From Acidimicrobiales bacterium (GTDB lineage: Bacteria > Actinomycetota > Acidimicrobiia > Acidimicrobiales > RAAP-2), in assembly GCA_017883075.1 (NCBI GenBank), contig JADGOI010000008.1, positions 1 through 37,840 of the forward strand: 37,840 nt of DNA, in the 5' to 3' direction. The number at the start of each line of letters is the position of its first letter. Positions within the stretch are counted from its first letter, which is position 1. The position numbers were made by a program, and so were the translations under genes. Under the pieces are notes generated by a model. That model searched no databases, was not told the origin of the DNA, and worked only from the letters and a program-made list of their open reading frames with translations. Shown piece after piece: positions 32,217-37,840 of this stretch.

Positions 32217-32951
32217 TCAGGGGGCGAGGGCGGCTTCGATCCGGTCGAGGCCGGCCATCAGGGCCTGCCGCCCGGCTTCATCGAGGACCGAGTAGGCGGG
32301 AAGCACCAGGGCGTCGGTCAACGATTCGGCTTCGACCAGGGCGTCTTGTTGCGCTTGGCCAAGCTCGGGGGCATCGGCTTCTGTCCATCCGAACATGCCG
32401 ATGTCGTTCGGGCGTTGGAGGAAGTGGGCGGTCTTGGCATCGAGGCCGCAGGCCCGTATGGCCAGGAGATGGGCGCTCCCCCGGAACTCGCGGAGCACCG
32501 ACACCAACTGCATGGCCCGGCCGGGCAGATCGTCGACCATCGGCTCGGCCCGGAAGCCCGCATACAACGCCAGGCCGACCGGGTCGGCGGCTTGGTTGAC
32601 GGCATCGGCGGAGGCACAGAACTCGGCCAGTCCGGCGAGCTCGGAGAACCGGGCCCTCCCCAGGTCGGCCGCGCACTCGAAGTAGAGCCGGGCGGCATCC
32701 CGGGGAGCCATCCGCTGTTTCGCCGAGTCCCACATCTGGGCCACCACCGTGGGGTTGAAGTACCCGAACGCACTCGCCACCACCCCGGACTCCACGTCTC
32801 CGAGCACCCCACCCCGCCCCAGGACGTAGAAGTGGAACAGGTCGAGACCCAACGCGTCTCCCTTGGCCAGGGTCTCGGGCACGAAGTAGTAGGCGAAACC
32901 CAGGTCCCGGATCTTCGGGCAGGCGGCAGCCACCAGCTCATCAGGCGTCAT
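32217..32951 (-). CDS. SCO6745 family protein
   Basis: A 244-residue all-helical protein resembling the actinobacterial SCO6745 family. The typical N-terminus is visible: FVPETLAKGDALGLDLFHFYVLGRGGVLGDVESGVVASAFGYFNP, followed by RMAPRDAARLYFECAADLGRARFSELAGL and, later, MQLVSVLREFRGSAHLLAIRACGL. No catalytic residues, signal or membrane helix can be named, and the function is unknown. A promoter with the -10 element six bases before the ATG (32951) suggests a leaderless mRNA. It is separate from acpP by 166 bp. Confidence 0.8.
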   Translation of the reverse strand: MTPDELVAAACPKIRDLGFAYYFVPETLAKGDALGLDLFHFYVLGRGGVLGDVESGVVASAFGYFNPTVVAQMWDSAKQRMAPRDAARLYFECAADLGRARFSELAGLAEFCASADAVNQAADPVGLALYAGFRAEPMVDDLPGRAMQLVSVLREFRGSAHLLAIRACGLDAKTAHFLQRPNDIGMFGWTEADAPELGQAQQDALVEAESLTDALVLPAYSVLDEAGRQALMAGLDRIEAALAP

Positions 32952-32957
32952 CGTCGA

Positions 32958-32985
32958 AGCGTAACCGTCACACGCCGACTGTCTT
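32958..32985 (-). promoter_or_regulatory. Leaderless-type promoter of the SCO6745-family gene
   Basis: Minus-strand reading: AAGACA (32985-32980), 16 bp, TACGCT (32963-32958), then six bases to the ATG. Transcription would start at or near the start codon. TACGCT also lies seven bases before the SDR start at 34524, and similar TANNNT elements lie just before nfo and the SCP2 gene. Confidence 0.4.
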
Positions 32986-33065
32986 GACCATCCGGTCCAA
33001 CAGTCGATCCTGCCGTGGGTCGGCGGTGGGTTCCCGTCGCCGTCGACGCCCGTCTCACCACACCT

Positions 33066-33734
33066 CTACAAAGGCTCAGGCGGGGTCGTGGTGGAGTTCA
33101 CGGGATCCGAACCACCTGGCGGATTTGTCCGCTGGTCGGCATGCACGCCTGGTACCACCATCGCGGCTTCCGTCAAGCCGGCTCCCGAGCCGAGGGGGCG
33201 ATTGTGGCGAGTGGCCCACCCAATGGCAAAGGCGCCGCACACGGCCAAAATGAGCCCGGGTCCAAGGGCATACCCGACCTGGTACTCCAACTCGCGCAGC
33301 GGTGAAGCTGTCACGAAATACCGGCCGCCGCTGACCAATACCGGCCACGCCATTGGGCCGATGACAAACCAGGCGCCGCACGCAATGGCCAAGAGACCCC
33401 CCACTGTGAGACCCAGACGTCGCAGGACTCCGGCGGCGCCGGTCCGCCCCATGAGCGAGAGCGCAAACAGGCAACCGATTACCCCTGGGATCAGCGCCAG
33501 TACGGCATGGCTGAGGTTCCAATGCCATTGAGAGGAGCCATCGGCGCTGAAGCCGTATGCGGGACCCAGGTAGGGAATCACCGCTCCCCACGCTGAGATC
33601 ACCAGGGCAACCACGCCTACTGCGCCCAAACTGATCGATCTGGTCCGCGACGTCACTCCTGCCACTGTGCGGTCAGTGCGACGATGACGATGATCATGGC
33701 TACCGCCATCTGCATGACCCGGGGTTGTTGTCAT
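33066..33734 (-). CDS. Small four-helix membrane protein of unknown function
   Basis: An unrecognised 222-residue integral membrane protein. About four hydrophobic helices are seen (roughly 34-56, 73-95, 105-128, 153-172). The N-terminus is His/Arg-rich (HADGGSHDHRHRRTDRT) and would be cytoplasmic or metal-binding; the C-terminus is Pro/Thr-rich. Between helices lies a Trp/His loop (DGSSQWHWNLSH). Its ATG overlaps the stop of the STAS gene (ATGA), so the two are made together. This suggests a membrane partner for the STAS protein, but no family match supports a role. Confidence 0.7.
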   Translation of the reverse strand: MTTTPGHADGGSHDHRHRRTDRTVAGVTSRTRSISLGAVGVVALVISAWGAVIPYLGPAYGFSADGSSQWHWNLSHAVLALIPGVIGCLFALSLMGRTGAAGVLRRLGLTVGGLLAIACGAWFVIGPMAWPVLVSGGRYFVTASPLRELEYQVGYALGPGLILAVCGAFAIGWATRHNRPLGSGAGLTEAAMVVPGVHADQRTNPPGGSDPVNSTTTPPEPL

Positions 33735-34204
33735 GATGACTGTCCTCTTTTCGTTGCGAGGGGATCCTGGCGAACCGGTAGGGCAGACGAGGCCAAAGCA
33801 GGGAGAACTGGCGTGTGGACAGCTGTCGGTTTGTCCCTGGTGAAGTCGGGGGCCTCACCGAGTGCGAGGCGAGTGGTCGCGAGCGTCTCGGCGACTTGTC
33901 CGCTGGCACCTGTGACCGTCAGTCGTCCTCCAAGTGCACGAACGTAGTGGCCCATCCCGATGAGGACGCTCGTACCGATCGGGTCAAGTCGCCTCAGGCC
34001 GGCGACATCAAGAACGACATCGTCACACTCCGAGCAGCCAATCTGATCAATCTGCATCTCAAGAGCGGCGATCGACGTCCTGTTCAGCTCTCCGGTTATC
34101 GTCAGCACGCAGAGTGATGCCGTGCTGCAGAACTCCACCGTCGGGATCGTCGAGAGGTCCACGTGCGTACAGTCGGTCGCGTCATGTTCGAGCACGTCGG
34201 TCAT
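33731..34204 (-). CDS. STAS-domain protein (anti-anti-sigma factor-like), lacking the phospho-Ser
   Basis: A 157-residue protein with one STAS domain like SpoIIAA/RsbV: beta start SLCVLTITGELNRTSIAALEMQIDQIG, then CDDVVLDVAGLRRLDPIGTSVLIGMGHYVRALGGRLTVTG. In active anti-anti-sigma factors the loop is DS-x-G with a phosphorylatable Ser; here it is D74-P75-I-G, so Pro replaces the Ser. It could be constitutively active or a scaffold. Start is ATG at 34204 with AGGAGGG nine bases upstream; the frame stays open to 34252. The first 30 residues and the last 40 are extensions. A sigma-B/F-like promoter is upstream, and a membrane protein is coupled downstream. Confidence 0.8.
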   Translation of the reverse strand: MTDVLEHDATDCTHVDLSTIPTVEFCSTASLCVLTITGELNRTSIAALEMQIDQIGCSECDDVVLDVAGLRRLDPIGTSVLIGMGHYVRALGGRLTVTGASGQVAETLATTRLALGEAPDFTRDKPTAVHTPVLPALASSALPVRQDPLATKRGQSS

Positions 34205-34523
34205 CTGCCGGCCCTCCTCGGGTGTTTTCGGCCTGCACCGCGTAGACGACACCAGTCTCTACCCTCACGGTTCTTGACGTATGGATCTGTACCCGCACGG
34301 GTCAGGGGATAAACGCCTCGGCGACCTTGCGGGCAAGCCGATCCGGCCGACGGAGCACCATCCCTTGCCATCGGGCGAAAGCTCACGCCCGAACGATGAC
34401 CGAGATGCGGAAATCTTCGATGAAGGCCGTGTCCGGGTTTAGATGGTCATGTCCGTACCATCGTCCGATCGACCCACTCTCCGACGGGCAAGGCAGGTGA
34501 CACCCTGTCGTACGCTTCGAGCC
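34205..34523. other. Divergent intergenic region, about 320 bp
   Basis: It separates the STAS gene (minus) from the SDR gene (plus). It holds the AGGAGGG ribosome site of the STAS gene near 34214-34220, the sigma-B/F-like promoter at 34289-34314 with an inverted repeat at 34291-34302, and a TACGCT element at 34511-34516 just before the SDR start. The remainder shows no convincing gene; short frames on either strand resemble nothing known. Confidence 0.5.
34289..34314 (-). promoter_or_regulatory. Sigma-B/F-type promoter for the STAS operon
   Basis: Minus-strand reading: GTTTAT (34314-34309), 14 bp, GGGTAC (34294-34289). This fits the general stress promoter pattern of sigma B in Bacillus and sigma F in mycobacteria (GTTT, then GGGTA after about 15-16 bases). 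The inverted repeat ACCCG-CA-CGGGT (34291-34302) overlaps the -10. The start of transcription would be about 77 bases before the STAS ATG. Confidence 0.45.
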
Positions 34524-35312
34524 ATGCGCATTCTGATTACCGGAGCGGCCCGGGCCATCGGGGCGGCCACCGCCGCAGAGCTGATCCGATCGGGCCACGA
34601 GGTGGTGGCCACCGCCCGCGATGTCACCCTGCTGGACCAGGTCGACGTGAGCCAACGACTCACCCTCGATGTCACCGACGAGGAGTCAATCCGGTCCGCG
34701 CTCAGCCGGGCCGGCGAGCTCGATGCCATCGTCAACAATGCCGCGTTGTCGGGCAAGGGCCCGCTGGAGGACTTCCCCCTCGACCGGCTCACGGCAATGT
34801 TCGACACCAACACCCTGGGTCCGTTGCGCCTGGTCCAACAGGTGGTCCCTGCGTGGCGCCTCCGCGGGAGCGGCGTGATCGTGAATGTCAGTTCGATACA
34901 GGGTCGGGTCTCCACTCCTTTGGAGGGACCGTATTCGGCGTCCAAGTACGCCCTCGAATCGCTGTCGGAAACGCTCCACTATGAACTCGGGCACTTCGGG
35001 ATCCGGACGGTGATCATCGAGCCCGGCTACATCGGGACCGGGATGAAGGCGGCTGAGCCTCACACCGGTAACCCGGTCTATGCCGGGTTATGGGAGCAGT
35101 GGGACGGCACCGATACCAAGGTCAACGGACCCCAGGGGCGCCCGGGTCCCGAACTGGTGGCGGTGGCCATCCGGCGCGCCATTGAAGATCCGACCACCCC
35201 GTTGCGGGTGCCGGTGGGTGACGACGCAGCCATGGTGCTCGGAGCACGGTCCCAACTCGACGATCCCAGTTTCGAGAAGGCGATGCGCGACGTGCTGGGG
35301 ATCACCTGGTGA
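34524..35312 (+). CDS. Short-chain dehydrogenase/reductase (classical SDR)
   Basis: A 262-residue NAD(P)-dependent oxidoreductase with Rossmann fold. Cofactor motif ITGAARAIGAATA is a variant of TGxxxGIG with Ala at the fourth position. Further landmarks are DVTDEESI, the NNAA motif (AIVNNAALSGKG), the catalytic Ser in NVSSIQG and Tyr/Lys in YSASK, and IIEPGYIGTGM. Start is ATG at 34524, seven bases after TACGCT. Substrate unknown. It converges with the globin gene, with a single base between their stops. Confidence 0.92.
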   Translation: MRILITGAARAIGAATAAELIRSGHEVVATARDVTLLDQVDVSQRLTLDVTDEESIRSALSRAGELDAIVNNAALSGKGPLEDFPLDRLTAMFDTNTLGPLRLVQQVVPAWRLRGSGVIVNVSSIQGRVSTPLEGPYSASKYALESLSETLHYELGHFGIRTVIIEPGYIGTGMKAAEPHTGNPVYAGLWEQWDGTDTKVNGPQGRPGPELVAVAIRRAIEDPTTPLRVPVGDDAAMVLGARSQLDDPSFEKAMRDVLGITW

Positions 35313-35313
35313 T

Positions 35314-35715
35314 TCAGGTGCGGGCGTTGACGAGGCTTTTGGCCGCCATCTTCAGATAGTCGAGCATCTGGGCCTGATCGGCCGGGGTCATCCCTGCGGC
35401 CAGGACGGCGTCGGTCATGTGGCCGAGCCAGGCGTCGGCTTCGGCGGTTCCGATCACGAAGGGGACGTGCCGCATGCGTAGACGGGGCGCTCCCCGCTGC
35501 TCGTTGTAAGTGGACGGGCCTCCCCAGTACTGACCGAGGAAAAGGGCCAGATGGGCCTTCGGCTCGGTGAGGTCCTCGGGATACATGTGACGGAGCCGAG
35601 GATCGGTGTCCACGCCGGCGTAGAACCGGTCGACCAGGGCCACGAAGAATGCTTCACCACCCCATCGCTGGTAAGGGTTGGCCTGAGGGCCGTTTGGTCG
35701 TCGCACCGGTCGCAC
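35314..35715 (-). CDS. glbO: Group II truncated haemoglobin (trHbO-type globin)
   Basis: A small heme protein binding oxygen or handling nitric oxide and peroxide. 133 residues with the trHbO pattern: YQRWGGEAFFVALVDRFYAGVDTDPRLRHMYPEDL, LALFLGQYWGGPSTYNEQRGAPRLRMRHVPF and AWLGHMTDAV. The proximal His is in RMRHVPF, the CD1 Tyr in MYP, and the G8 Trp in DAWLGHM. Start is GTG at 35715; the first 14 residues (Arg/Pro-rich) are outside the globin fold, and another start further in cannot be excluded. It is divergent from the acyl-CoA dehydrogenase. Confidence 0.9.
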   Translation of the reverse strand: MRPVRRPNGPQANPYQRWGGEAFFVALVDRFYAGVDTDPRLRHMYPEDLTEPKAHLALFLGQYWGGPSTYNEQRGAPRLRMRHVPFVIGTAEADAWLGHMTDAVLAAGMTPADQAQMLDYLKMAAKSLVNART

Positions 35716-35793
35716 GCCCCGACACTAGGCCGACCTCGGATATCCTCGTCCCGGTCGGTCACCGGCTACCGACGGGTCATCAGGAGGTCCACC

Positions 35794-37032
35794 GTGTTCG
35801 AATGGTCAGAAGAGCAGTTGATGGTGAGGGATACGATCCGCCGCTTCATCGAAGCCGAGGTCGTGCCCCACATCGATGAGTTGGAGCACGGAGATCTCCC
35901 CCCGTACGACATCATCCGCAAGTTGTATGCCACCTTCGGTATGGACCAGATGGCCCGGGACCGGTTCAAGATCCAACTCGATCGCAAACGCGATGGCGAC
36001 GCGGCCGAGTCGCCGGTGGAACGAGCGGAGCGCCAGGGCGACGGTGGCGCGGCGGCGATGACCCTCATCCCCATCGTGGAGCTGTGCCACTACTGCCCGG
36101 GGATCGTGACCGCCATGGGCGTCAGTGTCGGGCTGGCGGCCGGCACCATCATGAAGCAGGGGACGCCGGCACAGATGGAGCGGTGGGGTCTCGATCTGCT
36201 CACCATGGACAAAGTGGGGGCCTGGGCCATCACCGAGCCCGACTCGGGATCCGACGCTCTGGGCGGCATGAAGTCGACGGCCCGACGGGACGGCGACGAA
36301 TACATCCTCAACGGCAACAAGACGTTCATCACCAATGGTCCCTATGCCGACACCATCGTCTTCTACGCCAAGCTCGATGACGGCTCGGACACACCCATCC
36401 GCGACCGCAAGGTCCTGACCTTCGTCCTCGACAGAGGCATGCCCGGGCTCGACCAGTCCGAGCCCTTCCGCAAGATGGGGCTCCACTCCTCCCCCACCGG
36501 CGAGCTCTTCCTGTCCGACGTCAGGGTGGGCAAAGACCACCTGCTGGGTGAAACCGAGGACGAGAAGAAGGGAAGCGGGCGCGACTCCGCCAAGGGCAAC
36601 TTCGTCACCGAGCGGGCCGGGGTGGCGGCGATGTCGCTGGGCCTCATCGAAGAGTGCCTGAAGCTGTCGGTGGCCTACGCCCGGGACCGCATGCTGTGGG
36701 GTCAACGCATCGGTGACCGTCAGCTCATCCAGCTCAAATTGGCCAAGATGGAGATCGCCAGGCTCAACGTCCAGAACCTGGTCTTCCGCCACATCGAGCT
36801 GTCGGCGGCGGGAAAGAGCCTGACCTTGGCCGAGGCGTCGGCGATGAAGCTGTATTCGGCCCAGGCCGCCTCCGAGGTGGCCATGGAAGCCGTGCAGCTG
36901 TTCGGGGGCAACGGGTACATGGCCGAGTTCCGCGTCGAGCAGCTGGCCCGGGACGCCAAGGTGTTCCAGATCTATGCGGGGACCGACGAGATTCAGGTCA
37001 CCCATATCGCCAAGGACCTCCTCAACCGCTAG
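35794..37032 (+). CDS. Acyl-CoA dehydrogenase (FadE-type)
   Basis: FAD enzyme introducing the alpha-beta double bond in acyl-CoAs. 412 residues: N-terminal helices (FEWSEEQLMVRDTIRRFIEAEVVPHIDELE), FAD-binding AWAITEPDSGSDALGGMKSTARRDGDEYILNGNKTFITNG, KMGLHSSPTGELFLSDVRV, RMLWGQRIGDRQLIQLKLA, and VQLFGGNGYMAEFRVEQLARDAKVFQIYAGTDEIQ. The MCAD-type catalytic Glu (YEGT) is Ala395; instead E273 in VTERAGVAAMSLG corresponds to the base of isovaleryl/long-chain dehydrogenases. Start is GTG at 35794 with AGGAGG six bases upstream, deciding against the longer frame. An insert rich in Arg/Asp is at about 60-90. Confidence 0.93.
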   Translation: MFEWSEEQLMVRDTIRRFIEAEVVPHIDELEHGDLPPYDIIRKLYATFGMDQMARDRFKIQLDRKRDGDAAESPVERAERQGDGGAAAMTLIPIVELCHYCPGIVTAMGVSVGLAAGTIMKQGTPAQMERWGLDLLTMDKVGAWAITEPDSGSDALGGMKSTARRDGDEYILNGNKTFITNGPYADTIVFYAKLDDGSDTPIRDRKVLTFVLDRGMPGLDQSEPFRKMGLHSSPTGELFLSDVRVGKDHLLGETEDEKKGSGRDSAKGNFVTERAGVAAMSLGLIEECLKLSVAYARDRMLWGQRIGDRQLIQLKLAKMEIARLNVQNLVFRHIELSAAGKSLTLAEASAMKLYSAQAASEVAMEAVQLFGGNGYMAEFRVEQLARDAKVFQIYAGTDEIQVTHIAKDLLNR

Positions 37033-37079
37033 CCCTGCATTCGCCCCGCCCGATCCCGATCGACCGAAAGAGACACCGC

Positions 37080-37840
37080 ATGCAAGGCAAGGTCGTTGTC
37101 ATCACCGGATCCAACAGCGGGATCGGGGAGGCGACAGCCGAGGCATTGGCCACCATGGGTGCGACCACCGTGATGGCCTGTCGCAACCCTCGAAAGGCAG
37201 AGGCGGCCGCCACCGCGGTGCGGGCGGCATCGGGATCCGACGATGTCCACGTCGTCTCCCTCGATCTCGCCGACCTCTCGTCCGTCGAGACCTGTGCCTC
37301 GGAGGTGTTGTCACGATGGGACCACCTCGACGTGCTGGTGAACAACGCCGGGGGGATCTGGTCGGAGCGTCAGGTGACGGCCCAGGGCTTCGAACAGACG
37401 TTGGGGGTCAACCACATAGGCCCCTTCTTCCTTACCGCCCTGCTCCTCGATCGCCTGAAGGGGGCAGATGCCGGGCGCATCGTGAACCTGTCGTCAGTGG
37501 GCCACCACGCTGCAGTAACCGGCATGAACTGGAGCGACCTGCAGGGCGAGAAGCGTTACTCCGCGTTCGGTGCCTACTCCCAGTCCAAGTTGGCCAACCT
37601 GCTCTTCACCTGCGGCCTGGCCAAGCGACTGGCCGATTCCCGTGTGACCGCCAATGCCGCCCATCCGGGCCCGGTCCGAAGCGGTTTCGGGATGGACGGC
37701 GACATGACCGGCATCATCGGCCTGGGAAACCGCCTCATCCGCCCATTCGAGATCTCGGCCGCGGCCGGGGCGGCCACCTCGGTCTACCTGGCCTCCTCTC
37801 CCGAGGTGCAAGGAAGATCCGGCGGGTACTACGTGCGCTC
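37080..37840 (+). CDS. Short-chain dehydrogenase, retinol-dehydrogenase-like, cut by the window edge
   Basis: An NAD(P)-dependent oxidoreductase starting at ATG 37080 and open to the window end (253 codons). Landmarks: VVVITGSNSGIGEATAEALATMGA, MACRNPRKAE, VSLDLADLSSVE, LVNNAGGIW, GVNHIGPFFLT, catalytic Ser in NLSSVGHH, Tyr and Lys in YSQSKLAN, and NAAHPGPVRSGFG. The MACRN and the NHIGPF patterns are typical of retinol dehydrogenase-like/WW-domain oxidoreductase-like SDRs. It follows the acyl-CoA dehydrogenase after 47 bases on the same strand, so they could be one operon. The gene's true end is outside the window. Confidence 0.9.
   Translation, partial: MQGKVVVITGSNSGIGEATAEALATMGATTVMACRNPRKAEAAATAVRAASGSDDVHVVSLDLADLSSVETCASEVLSRWDHLDVLVNNAGGIWSERQVTAQGFEQTLGVNHIGPFFLTALLLDRLKGADAGRIVNLSSVGHHAAVTGMNWSDLQGEKRYSAFGAYSQSKLANLLFTCGLAKRLADSRVTANAAHPGPVRSGFGMDGDMTGIIGLGNRLIRPFEISAAAGAATSVYLASSPEVQGRSGGYYVR

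Noticed and set aside
33090-33115. tRNA-like TTC-GGATCC-GAACC string
   Set aside because: No cloverleaf could be drawn, and the bases are inside the membrane-protein reading frame.
35806-37005. 399-codon minus-strand frame
   Set aside because: Antisense shadow of the acyl-CoA dehydrogenase; Gly/His/Val-rich with no domain pattern.
1-37840. CRISPR array, prophage or insertion sequence
   Set aside because: No regularly spaced repeats, integrase, transposase or terminal repeats were found; genes are ordinary chromosomal types.

Overview
This window is high-GC bacterial chromosome with dense, mostly minus-strand genes and many 1 to 8 base start/stop overlaps. The content points to an actinobacterium, and I infer something near class Acidimicrobiia. 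The evidence is a mycothiol-conjugate amidase, F420-type enzymes, a DUF2469 gene, a trHbO-type globin, the PspA-PspAA-HtpX-PspAB cassette, and many fatty-acid or sterol-type genes (two P450s, SCP2, acyl-CoA dehydrogenase, enoyl-CoA hydratase, SDRs). No phage, transposon, CRISPR array, rRNA or tRNA was seen.

Layout. 1-2200: a cut-off secreted protein, a poorly coding stretch, an SCP2-like protein and Mca. 2253-4885 (+): a coupled membrane-stress cassette, pspA-pspAA-htpX-pspAB. 4939-9338 (-): pterin carbinolamine dehydratase, a CYP142-like P450 with its own palindromic operator, a second P450, and fumarase. 9438-13653 (-): a complete metal-uptake operon (binding lipoprotein, ATPase, two permeases, Fur-family regulator) behind a promoter with an operator-like palindrome between -35 and -10. 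13743-16657: endonuclease IV, two flavin/F420-type oxidoreductases and a type IV pilin-like gene. 16613-32050 (-): the conserved housekeeping block, in transcription order acpP-rnc-mutM-smc-ftsY-ffh-rpsP-khpA-rimM-trmD-rplS-DUF2469-yraN-echA-comM-dprA. 32217-34204 (-): a SCO6745-family protein, then a STAS protein coupled to a small membrane protein behind a sigma-B/F-like promoter. 34524-37840: SDR, truncated haemoglobin, acyl-CoA dehydrogenase and a cut-off SDR.

How the genes work together. The Psp cassette maintains the membrane. The metal operon carries its own likely regulator as last gene. The housekeeping block joins ribosome and tRNA maturation, protein targeting, chromosome organisation and DNA uptake functions (ComM, DprA). 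The P450, SCP2, ACAD, EchA and SDR genes suggest use of lipids or steroids.

The most useful oddities are these: fumC and rnc have conserved N-termini encoded upstream of any ATG/GTG/TTG; a P450 has Arg replacing a heme-loop Gly; a STAS/membrane-protein pair has a stress-type promoter and a Pro where the phospho-Ser is expected; and an orphan pilin-like gene sits tail-to-tail over dprA. I see no clearly new defence or mobile system. Most of the window is recognisable chromosomal core.
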